From Actinoplanes campanulatus (lineage in GTDB: Bacteria > Actinomycetota > Actinomycetes > Mycobacteriales > Micromonosporaceae): a stretch of 64,000 nucleotides of DNA. The notes beneath the pieces were generated by a model, which saw nothing but the letters and a program-made list of their open reading frames with translations, was not told the DNA's origin and did not search any database. The DNA is taken from NCBI RefSeq assembly GCF_014647795.1, contig NZ_BMPW01000009.1, forward strand, positions 186,001-250,000, written 5' to 3'. A program made the position numbers and the translations under genes. Shown in pieces: positions 1-8,566 of this stretch; positions within the stretch are counted from its first letter, which is position 1; every line of letters starts with the position of its first letter.

Positions 1-1052
1 AGCGGCTCAGCCGTGCGCGGCGCCTCCAGCAGCACCGGCCGCTGCCGGCTGGACAGCGTCGTACCGGTCCGGGCCGCCTTCACCCCGGCCACCGCCACGA
101 TGTCGCCGGCCACCGCACGGTCGATGTCGGTGTGCCGGTCGGCCTGCACCCGCAGGATGCGGGCGATCCGTTCGGTACGCCCGGCGCCCGCGTCCCACAC
201 GGTGTCCCCCTTCGTGATCGTGCCGTCGTAGACGCGCAGGTAGGTGAGCCGTTCCCGTCGCTTGAAGACCAGCGCGACCAGGTCCTTCGCCGGGTCGCCG
301 GCGGGCGCCGGCAGGTAGTCGACCACCGCGTCGAGCAGTGGTTCCACACCCTTGTCCCGGTAGGCGGAGCCGCAGAGTACGACGACGGCTTGTCCGGTTT
401 TCGTCAATTCGCGAAGCGCCTTTTTCAGCGTTGTATCCGATATATCGCCTAATTCCTCCAGTGCTTCGGGATGCAGTTCGGCCACCGCCTCCTCCAGCCT
501 TCTCCGCGCGTCCCTCGCCTGAGGTGGGGGGTCGTTGACCAGGTCGATCACGCCGGAGAAGTCGCCCTCCCGGCCGATCGGCAGCTGCACCACCAGCGGC
601 GTGACCTCCAGCCGGTCGCGGATCGAGGCCACGGCCGCGTCCAGGTCGGCCCCGGGGCGGTCCAGCTTGTTGACGAAGGCGATCCGGGGTACGCCGTACC
701 GGTCGGCGGTCCGCCAGACGCTCTCGCTCTGCGGCTCCACCCCGGCGACGCCGTCGAAGACGGCGATCGCGCCGTCCAGCACCCGCAGCGACCGCTCCAC
801 CTCGTCGGCGAAGTCGACGTGCCCCGGCGTGTCGATCAGGTTGAGCCGGTGGCCGGCCCAGTCGCAGCTGACCGCCGCCGCGAAGATGGTGATGCCACGG
901 TCGCGCTCCTGGGGATCGAAGTCGGTGACGGTGTCGCCGTCGTGCACCTCGCCGGTGCGGTGGGTCATGCCGGTCGCGAAGAGGATCCGCTCGGTGAGCG
1001 TGGTCTTGCCGGCGTCGACGTGCGCAAGGATGCCGATGTTACGGACATGCAT
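1..1052 (-). CDS. EF-G-like translation factor GTPase (N-terminal part, runs off the window)
   Basis: About 350 codons are present and the 3' end lies beyond base 1. The start at 1052 gives [20 protein letters not shown]. The GTPase motifs appear in order: P-loop [20 protein letters not shown] and NKLD, followed by an EF-G type G-prime insert and the start of domain II. The stretch [20 protein letters not shown] is EF-G-like rather than TetM-like, yet no ribosomal protein genes or tuf are nearby, so this looks like an accessory EF-G paralogue (FusA2/FusB type) acting on the ribosome. No strong Shine-Dalgarno precedes the start, but a 35-codon ORF with a strong one lies 45 bp upstream. That suggests expression coupled to leader translation. 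A tetracycline-protection role is possible but not shown. Confidence 0.88.
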   Translation of the reverse strand, partial: MHVRNIGILAHVDAGKTTLTERILFATGMTHRTGEVHDGDTVTDFDPQERDRGITIFAAAVSCDWAGHRLNLIDTPGHVDFADEVERSLRVLDGAIAVFDGVAGVEPQSESVWRTADRYGVPRIAFVNKLDRPGADLDAAVASIRDRLEVTPLVVQLPIGREGDFSGVIDLVNDPPPQARDARRRLEEAVAELHPEALEELGDISDTTLKKALRELTKTGQAVVVLCGSAYRDKGVEPLLDAVVDYLPAPAGDPAKDLVALVFKRRERLTYLRVYDGTITKGDTVWDAGAGRTERIARILRVQADRHTDIDRAVAGDIVAVAGVKAARTGTTLSSRQRPVLLEAPRTAEP

Positions 1053-1097
1053 GAGGAATCGGTCTTTCGAGTCTGATCGGAAGGCGGACTGCGCCGT

Positions 1098-1205
1098 TTA
1101 CAGGCAGAGACCAGCCCCGGTGGCGCAGCCGGAGCCGGCCGCACCAGACACGAGAATCAGCTCGAAACGCGACACGGGGATGACGACGGCGGTGCGGTAG
1201 CGCAT
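1098..1205 (-). CDS. Leader peptide ORF upstream of the EF-G paralogue
   Basis: A 35-codon ORF begins MRYRTAVVIPVSRFELILVS and ends with a Gly/Ala/Cys-rich tail before TAA. A strong Shine-Dalgarno (GGGAGGAG) sits eight bases before the ATG. The stop lies 45 bp upstream of the EF-G-like start, which has a poor ribosome site of its own. Between them is a short GGCG-CAGTC-CGCC hairpin, and the second half of the ORF is GC-rich with self-complementary CCGG/GGTG segments. Position, size and the contrast in ribosome sites fit a translated leader that senses ribosome stalling. I do not recognise the peptide family, and the regulatory role is inference. Confidence 0.6.
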   Translation of the reverse strand: MRYRTAVVIPVSRFELILVSGAAGSGCATGAGLCL

Positions 1206-1240
1206 GGCCGGGTCTCCTCCCCGATCGCGGTGATGGCGCC

Positions 1241-1279
1241 ACGTTACGGAAGATCCGCCAGGGATGTCGACTCATTAAT
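1241..1279 (-). promoter_or_regulatory. Candidate promoter for leader ORF and EF-G paralogue
   Basis: Reading the minus strand, TCGACA (1270-1265) and TAACGT (1246-1241) are separated by 18 bp and lie about 35 bp before the leader ORF. An AT-rich ATTAAT sits three bases upstream of the -35 element. That layout resembles promoters of the WhiB7/WblC antibiotic-response regulon. The elements are seen; assignment to WblC is a guess. Confidence 0.35.
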
Positions 1280-1299
1280 GTGGGGGGATCATCGTCCTG

Positions 1300-1890
1300 G
1301 TGCTGGCGTTCATGGCGGCGGTCCGCGTGTGGAACCGCCGCGGTCCGGCGCGGGCCCAGCCCTTCACCGGGCCGCTCGCCGCGGCCACGCTGGTCCTTCT
1401 CTCCGGGCTCACTCCCGCCGAGGCGGGTCTCACCCTCGCTGCCGGTCGGGGGTACGGGGTGAGCGCGGCCCTGCTCGTCGCGGCCGGCTACGGGGTGGCC
1501 CTCGCGATCCCGGCCGCGCGCCGGGCGCTGGCCGAACCGTACTTCCCGCACCCGGTCCGCAGCGCCCTCCTCGGCGTGCCGCTGAGCACGGTGATCTTCG
1601 AGGAGGTGGCGTTCCGTGGCGTGCTGTTCACGCTGGTCGAACAGGCCCACGGACTCACCTGGGCGGTGGCCGTGACCTCGGTGCTCTTCGGGCTCTGGCA
1701 TCTTCCGGACACCCGGGAAGTGGCGTTCACCACCCTGGCGGGCGTCGTTCTCAGCTTTCTCCGGCTGCTCAGCGGCGGACTTCTGGCCCCGATCGTGCTC
1801 CATTGGACCGCCAATGGCCTGGGAATACTCGCCTCAGCATGGGTGCGCCGATCTGGGCAACCGGATATCTGCGAGCGCGACGAAACCTGA
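1300..1890 (+). CDS. CPBP family intramembrane metalloprotease (CAAX-like)
   Basis: This 196-residue hydrophobic protein carries the Abi/CPBP signature: EEVAFRG at residues 101-107, an FGLWH motif with His134, and a third conserved stretch HWTANGLG near residue 163. These supply the glutamates and histidines of the intramembrane active site. Four to five membrane segments are visible, fewer than in long family members, so it is a compact version. An in-frame stop at 1276-1278 limits the N terminus; GTG at 1300 is the only reasonable start and follows a GGGGGG stretch. It is divergent from the leader ORF and EF-G gene. Substrates are unknown; family members mature prenylated peptides or act in bacteriocin self-immunity. 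Confidence 0.8.
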   Translation: MLAFMAAVRVWNRRGPARAQPFTGPLAAATLVLLSGLTPAEAGLTLAAGRGYGVSAALLVAAGYGVALAIPAARRALAEPYFPHPVRSALLGVPLSTVIFEEVAFRGVLFTLVEQAHGLTWAVAVTSVLFGLWHLPDTREVAFTTLAGVVLSFLRLLSGGLLAPIVLHWTANGLGILASAWVRRSGQPDICERDET

Positions 1891-1948
1891 GAACCCTGTC
1901 GTACCCCACCGCTACGCTCCGGAATGCCGCCCAACCTGTGGAGATGTT

Positions 1949-3520
1949 GTGAGCAGTCAATCCGCGGCGGCGCCGGCGAAACTCGACGGTGCCGTCCTCA
2001 AGATCGCCGGGGTAGTGGTCCTCGGCGCCATCATGTCGATCCTCGACGTGACCGTGGTCAGTGTCGCGCTGCCCACCTTCCAGGAGGAGTTCAACGCCAC
2101 CTACGCCGAAGTGGCGTGGACCATGACGGCGTACACGCTGGCCCTCGCCACGGTCATCCCGCTCACCGGCTGGGCCGCTGACCGGTTCGGCACCAAGCGG
2201 CTCTACATGACCGCCCTCCTGCTCTTCACCATCGGCTCCGTCCTGTGCGCCACCGCGGACAGCATCGGCCAGCTCATCGGCTACCGCGTGCTCCAGGGTC
2301 TCGGCGGCGGCATGCTCATGCCGCTCGGCATGACGATCATGACGCGGGCGGCCGGCCCCGAGCGGATCGGCCGGCTGATGGCCGTCCTCGGCATCCCGAT
2401 GCTGCTCGGCCCGATCGGCGGCCCGATCCTCGGCGGCTGGCTGATCGACTCCTACAGCTGGCACTGGATCTTCCTGATCAACCTGCCGATCGGTCTGGCC
2501 GCGCTGATCTACGCGCAGGTCGTGCTGCCGGCCGACCGCCCCGAGCCGTCCGAGTCGTTCGACTTCATCGGCATGCTGATGCTGTCGCCCGGCCTCGCCC
2601 TCTTCCTCTACGGCGTGTCCTCCCTGCCGGAGGAGCAGACCATCACGGCGAACAAGGTGTGGATCCCGATGCTGGTCGGCGCCGCACTGGTGATCGGCTT
2701 CATCTTCTACTCGTTCAAGCCGGTGCACCCGCTGCTCGACCTGCGGCTGCTGCGCAACCGCAACCTCACCGTCGCGTCGATCACGCTGGCCGTCTTCACC
2801 GTCGCCTTCATGGGCGCCGGGCTGCTCTTCCCCAGCTACTTCCTGCAGATCCGGGGCGAGTCGACGCTGCACGCCGGCCTGCTCATGGCCCCGCAGGGCA
2901 TCGGCGCCATGGTGACCATGCCGATCGCCGGCATCCTCGCCGACAAACACCCGGTCGGGCGGACCGTGCCGTTCGCGCTGCTCCTGATCGCGGGCGGGTT
3001 CTACACCTTCACCCAGGTCGGGACGGACACGTCGTACCTGCTGCTGTGCGGCTCGCTGTTCGTGATGGGCCTCGGCATGGGCGGCACCATGATGCCGATC
3101 ATGACCTCGGCGCTGCGCACCCTGAAGAACCACGACGTGGCCCGCGGCTCCACCCTGCTGAACATCCTCCAGCAGATCGCCGGCTCGGTCGGATCCGCCG
3201 TCATGTCGGTGATCCTCACCAGCGAGCTGAACGGCTCGCCCACCATCCCCGGCGTCACCAACCCGGAGACCGGCGCCCCGGTCACCGAGGCGGGCATCGC
3301 GATGGCCGCCCAGTCCGACCCGTCGATCGCCGCGTCCATCCCCGACCCGACCCTGATCGAGCGCGGCCTCCAGTTCGCGGCCGACTCGTTCGCCAACACG
3401 TTCATGGTCGGTTTCGTGCTGACGGTGCTCACCATCGTCCCGGCGCTGTTCCTGCCCCGCAAGCACGAGGAGTCCCATCTGCTCGACGACGAGAACATTC
3501 CTCCCGTCGTCCTGCACTGA
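1949..3520 (+). CDS. DHA2 family (EmrB/QacA) drug:proton antiporter
   Basis: The 523-residue product has 14 predicted membrane segments in a major facilitator fold. Motif A appears as GWAADRFGTKRLYM, motif C as GPIGGPILGGWLID, and motif D1 as SILDVTVVSVALP near the N terminus, all typical of the 14-TM drug:H+ antiporter subgroup. GTG at 1949 is preceded by GGAG at six bases. The reading frame is open further upstream, but that region overlaps the protease gene and lacks a ribosome site. It probably exports toxic lipophilic compounds. Together with the EF-G paralogue and the phosphotransferase-fold gene it forms a loose resistance neighbourhood, but no drug can be assigned. Confidence 0.92.
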   Translation: MSSQSAAAPAKLDGAVLKIAGVVVLGAIMSILDVTVVSVALPTFQEEFNATYAEVAWTMTAYTLALATVIPLTGWAADRFGTKRLYMTALLLFTIGSVLCATADSIGQLIGYRVLQGLGGGMLMPLGMTIMTRAAGPERIGRLMAVLGIPMLLGPIGGPILGGWLIDSYSWHWIFLINLPIGLAALIYAQVVLPADRPEPSESFDFIGMLMLSPGLALFLYGVSSLPEEQTITANKVWIPMLVGAALVIGFIFYSFKPVHPLLDLRLLRNRNLTVASITLAVFTVAFMGAGLLFPSYFLQIRGESTLHAGLLMAPQGIGAMVTMPIAGILADKHPVGRTVPFALLLIAGGFYTFTQVGTDTSYLLLCGSLFVMGLGMGGTMMPIMTSALRTLKNHDVARGSTLLNILQQIAGSVGSAVMSVILTSELNGSPTIPGVTNPETGAPVTEAGIAMAAQSDPSIAASIPDPTLIERGLQFAADSFANTFMVGFVLTVLTIVPALFLPRKHEESHLLDDENIPPVVLH

Positions 3521-3533
3521 CCCCTGCACGTCA

Positions 3534-3561
3534 CGCCCGGCCGGCCTCCACCGGCCGGGCG
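3534..3561 (+). terminator. Perfect 11-bp stem-loop after the exporter gene
   Basis: CGCCCGGCCGG and CCGGCCGGGCG flank a six-base loop 13 bp after the exporter stop. There is no T run, as is usual for actinobacterial hairpin terminators. Confidence 0.75.
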
Positions 3562-3745
3562 TTCCGTTCCGCCGTGCGCCTGATGGCTCCTCTCTTGGGC
3601 CGGGTGTTCGTCCTCTGCGTCTGTCGGCTCTGCACTGGTTGGGCGTTGCGTTTCGCTGTGCGCCTGGTGGTTCTTCTCTTGGGCGGGGTGTTCGCCCTCT
3701 GCGCCTGTCGGCTCCGCACCGGTCGGGCGTTTCGTATTCCGCCGG
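3557..3745 (+). repeat. 84-bp tandem direct repeat (two full copies and a partial third)
   Basis: Copies begin at 3557, 3641 and 3725, each opening with GGGCGTT. The two full copies differ at only about a dozen positions and the third breaks off after about 20 bases. The period of 84 is a multiple of three, so both strands stay open, but no start or ribosome site supports a gene. The array begins inside the terminator arm of the exporter gene. Confidence 0.9.
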
Positions 3746-3836
3746 ATTTGGGCGTGTCTACCTGATGCTCTTCTCGGGCCGGCGCCGATGTCATCGCTGG
3801 TGATGGCATTTGCCGGGTGTGGCTACCGTCCCGGGC

Positions 3837-4505
3837 ATGGATCTTCTTGGATCCGGCCGGGAGGCCGACGTCTACGCCCTCGATGAGCACCGGGTCCTGC
3901 GCCGCTACCGTCGCGGGGATGACGCTTCGGGCGAGGCCGCGGTGATGGAATACCTGGCCGGGCGCGGATTCCCGGTGCCGCGGGTGCACTCGGTGGACGG
4001 GCCCGACATGATCATGGAACGGCTGGACGGCCCCACCATGTCCGGCGCCTTCGCGGCCGGGACGCTCACCGTGCCGGAAGGCGCCGACATCCTCGCAGGC
4101 CTGCATCATCGCCTGCACGAGCTGCCCACCCGTCTGAGTTCCGCGCCCGGCGACCGCATCCTGCACCGCGACCTTCATCCCGAGAACGTCATGCTCACCT
4201 CGCGCGGCCCGGTCGTCATCGACTGGCACAACACCGCCGAAGGCCCGGCCGCCGTCGACGTCTGCCTGACCGCGATCATCATGGCCCAGGTCGCCGCCGA
4301 CCGAACCCACCCGCATGCCGCCGCGGCCGCCGAGTTCCTCACCGGCTTCCTCGCCCGGATCGGCGACGGCGCGCTGTCCGCCCTCGGCGACGCGATCACC
4401 GTGCGTCGCGCCGACCCGTCCCTCGGCCCGGCCGAGTCGGCCCGGCTCGCCGACACGGTCACCCCACTGATCCGCGCCGCCTGGCCATCCCACCACCCCG
4501 CCTGA
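3837..4505 (+). CDS. Small phosphotransferase of the aminoglycoside/choline kinase fold
   Basis: The 222-residue protein has the APH-type catalytic loop HRDLHPEN at residues 110-117 and the metal-binding DW at 129-130, followed by HN. It opens with GSGREADVYAL, a nucleotide loop. It is shorter than typical aminoglycoside kinases (about 260-300 residues) because the C-terminal substrate lobe is reduced, so the substrate cannot be inferred. TACCGT lies seven bases before the ATG at 3837 and there is no Shine-Dalgarno, so a leaderless mRNA is plausible. It ends in a small gap before a convergently transcribed operon. Confidence 0.8.
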   Translation: MDLLGSGREADVYALDEHRVLRRYRRGDDASGEAAVMEYLAGRGFPVPRVHSVDGPDMIMERLDGPTMSGAFAAGTLTVPEGADILAGLHHRLHELPTRLSSAPGDRILHRDLHPENVMLTSRGPVVIDWHNTAEGPAAVDVCLTAIIMAQVAADRTHPHAAAAAEFLTGFLARIGDGALSALGDAITVRRADPSLGPAESARLADTVTPLIRAAWPSHHPA

Positions 4506-4516
4506 GGGTGGCCAAA

Positions 4517-4569
4517 CGTCCAAGATCGAGGGCGTTGGTGCGCTCCCGTTGCCCCGACGATCTTGGACG
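4517..4569. terminator. Inverted repeat between convergent genes, next to a G-rich tract
   Basis: CGTCCAAGATCG (4517-4528) and its exact complement CGATCTTGGACG (4558-4569) flank 29 bp. A third related copy, GCCCAAGATCGCGG, follows near 4597. The next 90 bases up to 4690 are an almost pure G-rich strand without a gene. The site can serve both the kinase gene and the operon ending at 4693 as a bidirectional terminator. Confidence 0.5.
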
Positions 4570-4692
4570 ACTTGCCGCCTGTTGCGGTGGTAGATCGCCC
4601 AAGATCGCGGCGAGGGCGGGGCGCGCCGGGGGCGGGGCGCGGCGTGGTGGGGTGTGGCGCGGTGCGGCGGGGGCGGGGTGGGGGTTGAGGGG

Positions 4693-5982
4693 TCAGCCGA
4701 TTGTTACTACGCGGGACCATGAGGGTGGGGGATCGGGGCGGTAGTCCGGGTTGGCGGCGTTGACGATGTGGGGGCGGCGGAACAGGCCGACCACGGTTCG
4801 GCAGGCGGGCTGACTGCGGGGCCACGGGGTCTGGCCGTCGGTCAGGACGACCACCACGTCCGGTGCCGGGCGGGTGGACAGGGCACGGTCGAAGCCGGCC
4901 CGCAGGTCGGTTCCGCCGCCGCCGGTCAGCTCGATGCCCGCCGAGGTGCAGACCGGGGCCACCAGGTGGGCGGCGGCGTCGCAGGCCACCACCCGTACCA
5001 GATCACTGCGGCCACCGACGGCCCGGCTGATCGCGGCGACCTCGAGCAGAGCGCTGCCCAGTTCGGTGTCGCTCACCGAACCCGAGGTGTCGATCACCAC
5101 GGCCACCCGCGGTGGGTTGCGCCGCAGGCTCGGCAGCACCACCTTCGGCAGGCACACCGAGCGCCGGGCCGGCCGGCTGTAGATGTAGTCCTCGCCGACG
5201 CCGGGGGCCGAGGCGGCCGAGCGGATCGCGGCGCCCAGCAGATCCCGCCACGGCTGCGGCGGATGGATCACCCGCTCCGCCCACCGCCGCCAGCCCTGCG
5301 GCGCCCGGCCCGGAGCGCCGGTGATCGCCTGCGCCACCCGCAACTGGACCAGGTCACGTTCCTGTTCGTTGAGGGCGTGGGCGCCGTCCGGGCCGAGTTC
5401 CCAGACCCGGGCCAGACCGTCCGCGCCGCTGCCGCAGTCCAGCCAGGCCAGCTGCCGGCGATAGGTGTTCGTCGAGAGCTGGGCGACGTACTCCTCCATG
5501 AGCAGGCCGACCGGCAGATTCACCTGGCTGGGGTGGACCGCCCCGCGTGGTTGCGGCAGGCCATCGCCGTACACATCGTCGTTGATCTCGAAATCGGCCG
5601 CGATGTTCATCCGAAGCCGGTCCCCGCGCCCGGTCAGATCCTTTGCGGCGGCGAGCCGCTCGCCGCGGCCGTGATGGTCGCGCAGCAGGTGGGCGACCTC
5701 GTGCACCCACACCCCGGCGAGATCCTTGAGGGGTGTGGCGGCCACGAAGGCGGGGGAGACGTAGCAGCGCCAGTAACGGTCGACCGCCATCGTGGGTACG
5801 GTCGGCGACTCCACCACCCGCAGCGCGAACAGGGCGGTCGCCAGGTAGGGCCGTGTCTCGGCAGCGTAGAGGCGCGCCGCGTACAGCTTCTCGCTCTCCT
5901 CGGCGGTGAGCGTCGCACGCGGTTCTGTGCCGGTGGTCGGGCGGCCGGCGGTGAGCGCAGCACGCGGTCCTGCGCCGGTCAT
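4693..5982 (-). CDS. Metallopeptidase-like VWA domain protein (DUF2201 type)
   Basis: The 429-residue protein has an N-terminal zinc-protease-like domain with HEVAH at residues 94-98 followed by LLRDHH, and a C-terminal von Willebrand A-like domain with a MIDAS motif DTSGSVS near residue 300 and GGGGTDLR further on. The pairing of a putative metallopeptidase domain with VWA is characteristic of proteins encoded beside MoxR ATPases. The start at 5982 overlaps the stop of the upstream ATPase by four bases (ATGA), so translation is coupled. It most likely works with that ATPase as a chaperone or protease complex in the cytoplasm; the target is unknown. Confidence 0.82.
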   Translation of the reverse strand: MTGAGPRAALTAGRPTTGTEPRATLTAEESEKLYAARLYAAETRPYLATALFALRVVESPTVPTMAVDRYWRCYVSPAFVAATPLKDLAGVWVHEVAHLLRDHHGRGERLAAAKDLTGRGDRLRMNIAADFEINDDVYGDGLPQPRGAVHPSQVNLPVGLLMEEYVAQLSTNTYRRQLAWLDCGSGADGLARVWELGPDGAHALNEQERDLVQLRVAQAITGAPGRAPQGWRRWAERVIHPPQPWRDLLGAAIRSAASAPGVGEDYIYSRPARRSVCLPKVVLPSLRRNPPRVAVVIDTSGSVSDTELGSALLEVAAISRAVGGRSDLVRVVACDAAAHLVAPVCTSAGIELTGGGGTDLRAGFDRALSTRPAPDVVVVLTDGQTPWPRSQPACRTVVGLFRRPHIVNAANPDYRPDPPPSWSRVVTIG

Positions 5983-7151
5983 CGGGCCGCGCCGACCCGG
6001 TCGGCGAGGGACAGGACCGGGGTGAGTCGCTCGATGTCGGGTGGCAGCACCCAGTCGGCGCGACGCAGGGCGGCCAGTGCGGACGCCGGGGACACCACCA
6101 GGTCGGGGGCGCCCATCTTCAGCGACCGCACCAGCACCACCCACGCCGCGTCCCAGCGGGAGCGTTCCGGGCGCTGCCGGACCGCCTCGACCAGACCGTC
6201 CAGGATCGCCTGGCGCAGGTCGCCGCGTTCCGGGAGCAGGGCCGTGTGCGGTTCGGCGAGCAGGTGCTCCGGGTCGGGCAGGTCCATCCGGTCCAGGAAG
6301 GCCATCACCTCGAGGCCCGGACCGTCGCCGACCGTGCCCCGGATCAGCATGGACAGCACCTCGCGCGAGGCGCCCGCCGCGGTGGCGAACGCGATCAGCC
6401 GCAACGCCATGTCCCAGCTGCGCGGCGACGGCCACGGGCCGCCCCGGCGGGTCTCGGTGTCCGGCAGGCGGTGCACCATGGTCGGCCGGGCACGCAGGAA
6501 ACCGCACACCGAGCGCCGGGCCATGTCCACCGCCTCCGGCAGACGGCCCGCATCCAGGGACGGAAGGACGGCACGCGGCCAGGTTCCACCGAGGCCGCGG
6601 ACGACGACCTCGTGCTCGTACGTCCATTGGAGGTGTACGAACCGGTTCGCCAGCGGTGGGCTGAGCTCCCAGCCGTCCGCGGCCGAGGAGCGCGGGTTCG
6701 CGGCCGCCACGATCCGTACGCCGTCCGGCAACCGCAACGCGCCCACCCGCCGTTCCAGGACCACCCGGAGCAGGGCGGCCTGTACGGCGGGCGGGGCGGT
6801 CGACAGCTCGTCCAGGAAGAGCAGGCCCCGACCGGCCCGGACCAGTCGGACCGCCCAGTCCGGCGGCGCCATCGGCACCCCCTGTACGGCCGGATCGTCA
6901 CCGACGATCGGCAGGCCCGCGAAGTCGGACGGTTCGTGCACGCTGGCGATCACCGTGGTCAGTGGCAGTCCCAGACCGTCGGCGAGTTGATGCAGGGTGG
7001 CGGTCTTGCCGATGCCCGGTTCGCCCCAGAGCAGCACCGGCAGGTCGGCGGCGACGGCCAGGGTGAGAGCGTCGAGCTGGTTGTCGGGCCGTTCCTCGGT
7101 ACGGGTGTCGGCGAGCAGAGTGAGCAGATCCGTGGCCACGGTAAGAGTCAA
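5979..7151 (-). CDS. MoxR family AAA+ ATPase
   Basis: The 390-residue product has Walker A GEPGIGKT at residues 43-50, Walker B LLFLDEL near residue 115, and a sensor-1 type AAANP. Central spacing and the ADGWELSPPLANRF stretch fit the MoxR/RavA branch, whose members remodel or assemble proteins together with VWA partners. TTG at 7151 overlaps the end of the preceding gene by four bases, and the next gene starts in its stop codon, so the three genes form one tightly coupled operon. Confidence 0.88.
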   Translation of the reverse strand: MTLTVATDLLTLLADTRTEERPDNQLDALTLAVAADLPVLLWGEPGIGKTATLHQLADGLGLPLTTVIASVHEPSDFAGLPIVGDDPAVQGVPMAPPDWAVRLVRAGRGLLFLDELSTAPPAVQAALLRVVLERRVGALRLPDGVRIVAAANPRSSAADGWELSPPLANRFVHLQWTYEHEVVVRGLGGTWPRAVLPSLDAGRLPEAVDMARRSVCGFLRARPTMVHRLPDTETRRGGPWPSPRSWDMALRLIAFATAAGASREVLSMLIRGTVGDGPGLEVMAFLDRMDLPDPEHLLAEPHTALLPERGDLRQAILDGLVEAVRQRPERSRWDAAWVVLVRSLKMGAPDLVVSPASALAALRRADWVLPPDIERLTPVLSLADRVGAAR

Positions 7152-8560
7152 GAATGATCACCTTTTATCGATTCAGCAGGTTGAAAGTGGCGTGCTCGTC
7201 GTGGTGTCCGGTGGTCCCGTCCCCGGCGTCCGAGCCGCCCGAGTTCGACCTTCCCGGAGAGCCCCGGTTCGCCGGAGAGCAGCCCGGCCCGGAACATCCC
7301 GTGCCGGACCCGCTCCTCCACGGCGGCCGCGAACTCGTCCCGGAGCTCACCCTCCGGCAGCCGCGCTTCCGGCCCGAGGTGCTCCTCCGCGACGGCCAGC
7401 GCCCCGTCGTGATCGCCGTGATCGAGCCGGTTCCGGACCTCGTCGAGGAACGCCGGCCGCCGCCCCTGACCGGTGATGGCCGCCAGGCACGGAAGTTGCG
7501 GGCCGCCGAGCCGCCGCAGGATCTCCTCCCGCCGCAGCTCCTCCTCGCCGTGATCGAGCGGTCTGAGCGCCCCGTCCACCAGCCCGAGCCGATGGACCTC
7601 GCCCCGGCACTCGACCAGCCGCTCCCCATCGCGGACGCCCGCACCGACTCCGGCCGGGTCGGGCGCCCCGAAACGGCCGGGCGCCCCGGAACGGCCGGGC
7701 GCCCCGGAACGGCCGGGCGCCCCGCTGGGCGCCCCGGAACGGCCCGGCGCCAGCGCCGCCGCCACCAGCGGATGCAACCGGTCCGGTGTGATCAGTCCGG
7801 CATGGAGCAACTCCAGGTCGGGCAGGACCCAGGTGGCCGCCCACGGCAGCACCATCCCGGCCGGATCCCCGCCCCGGTCGGCACGCCGTGGACGGTCCTC
7901 CCCGAGCACCAGCCGCCGCCCGCCCCCGGGACGAACGGTGACCGGCCCGTCCCGCCGTTCGGCCGCCCGCAGGATCGCGGCTTCGGCCTCCCAGCGGTGC
8001 GTCGCATAGCCTTCCGGAGCGGGCCGCCAACCGTCCGAGCCGCAGCGTTCCCGCAGCTCAGCAGCTTGATCGGCGGCCCAGAGATGAGGATGCAGATCGA
8101 GCCGGAACCGCCGATCCGGCCGAGCGCGCGGATGCGGCCCCGGATCCCGGGAACGCGGCTCCCACAAGGCGAGACTGATCCGCTGCCCGCCCGCGGCCCA
8201 TCCCGGAGCGGTCCGTGCCACCAGATGGATGGCCGCTCCCGGATACCGGGCGAGCGTCATGGTCAGACCGGGCCGCAGCAGCCCGTCCGGCGCAACCCGC
8301 GGAAGATGCCATCGCAGCAGCTCAGGAGCCATCCGCCGAAGATCGGCACGAATCATCGCCGCGAACCCACGCCCATGGGCGCGCCCGACGGCCCGAAGAT
8401 TGAGATCAACGTCCACATGCGCGGCCGCGCAGGCCCCGGCCCAATCGCCGGCCACCCGTCGCGCGGTAGCGGACTCGATCATCGAAGGCGGCACGCCGAA
8501 CTCCCGCGCACGCCGCCAGCCCTGAAGACGGGATTCCCCGTTCGCAATCCATGAGCGCAT
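7148..8560 (-). CDS. Hypothetical protein, first gene of the MoxR/VWA operon
   Basis: The 470-residue protein has no domain I recognise. It is rich in Arg, Leu and His and mostly soluble. Near the middle it carries an imperfect six-residue repeat GAPGRS encoded by 18-bp DNA repeats, which probably forms a flexible linker between an N-terminal and a C-terminal region. ATG at 8560 is favoured because AAAGGTGAG lies just upstream; a GTG two codons earlier is possible. Strict coupling to the ATPase and VWA genes suggests it is the third partner of that system, perhaps the substrate or adaptor. That role is inference from context only. Confidence 0.7.
   Translation of the reverse strand: MRSWIANGESRLQGWRRAREFGVPPSMIESATARRVAGDWAGACAAAHVDVDLNLRAVGRAHGRGFAAMIRADLRRMAPELLRWHLPRVAPDGLLRPGLTMTLARYPGAAIHLVARTAPGWAAGGQRISLALWEPRSRDPGPHPRARPDRRFRLDLHPHLWAADQAAELRERCGSDGWRPAPEGYATHRWEAEAAILRAAERRDGPVTVRPGGGRRLVLGEDRPRRADRGGDPAGMVLPWAATWVLPDLELLHAGLITPDRLHPLVAAALAPGRSGAPSGAPGRSGAPGRSGAPGRFGAPDPAGVGAGVRDGERLVECRGEVHRLGLVDGALRPLDHGEEELRREEILRRLGGPQLPCLAAITGQGRRPAFLDEVRNRLDHGDHDGALAVAEEHLGPEARLPEGELRDEFAAAVEERVRHGMFRAGLLSGEPGLSGKVELGRLGRRGRDHRTPRRARHFQPAESIKGDHS
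7661..7744. repeat. 18-bp tandem repeats inside the hypothetical gene
   Basis: Units beginning GGGCGCCCCG start at 7661, 7679, 7697 and 7715, with a further unit after a short interruption at 7727. On the coding strand they encode GAPGRS/GAPGRF units. Copy number probably varies between strains. Confidence 0.85.
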
Positions 8561-8566
8561 CAGCAC

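Noticed and set aside
1-1052. TetM/OtrA-type tetracycline protection protein
   Set aside because: Switch-region sequence is closer to true EF-G than to Tet proteins, and the C-terminal domains that would decide are outside the window.
1769-3529. Long open frame antisense to the drug exporter gene
   Set aside because: It is a low-complexity His/Arg/Asp/Gly-rich shadow produced by the strong codon bias of the sense gene; no ribosome site and no domain.
3557-3745. CRISPR array
   Set aside because: The repeat units are contiguous with no spacers, and no cas genes are nearby.
7661-7744. CRISPR or regulatory repeat inside the hypothetical gene
   Set aside because: The 18-bp units keep the reading frame and encode a GAPGRS linker, so they are explained as coding repeats.
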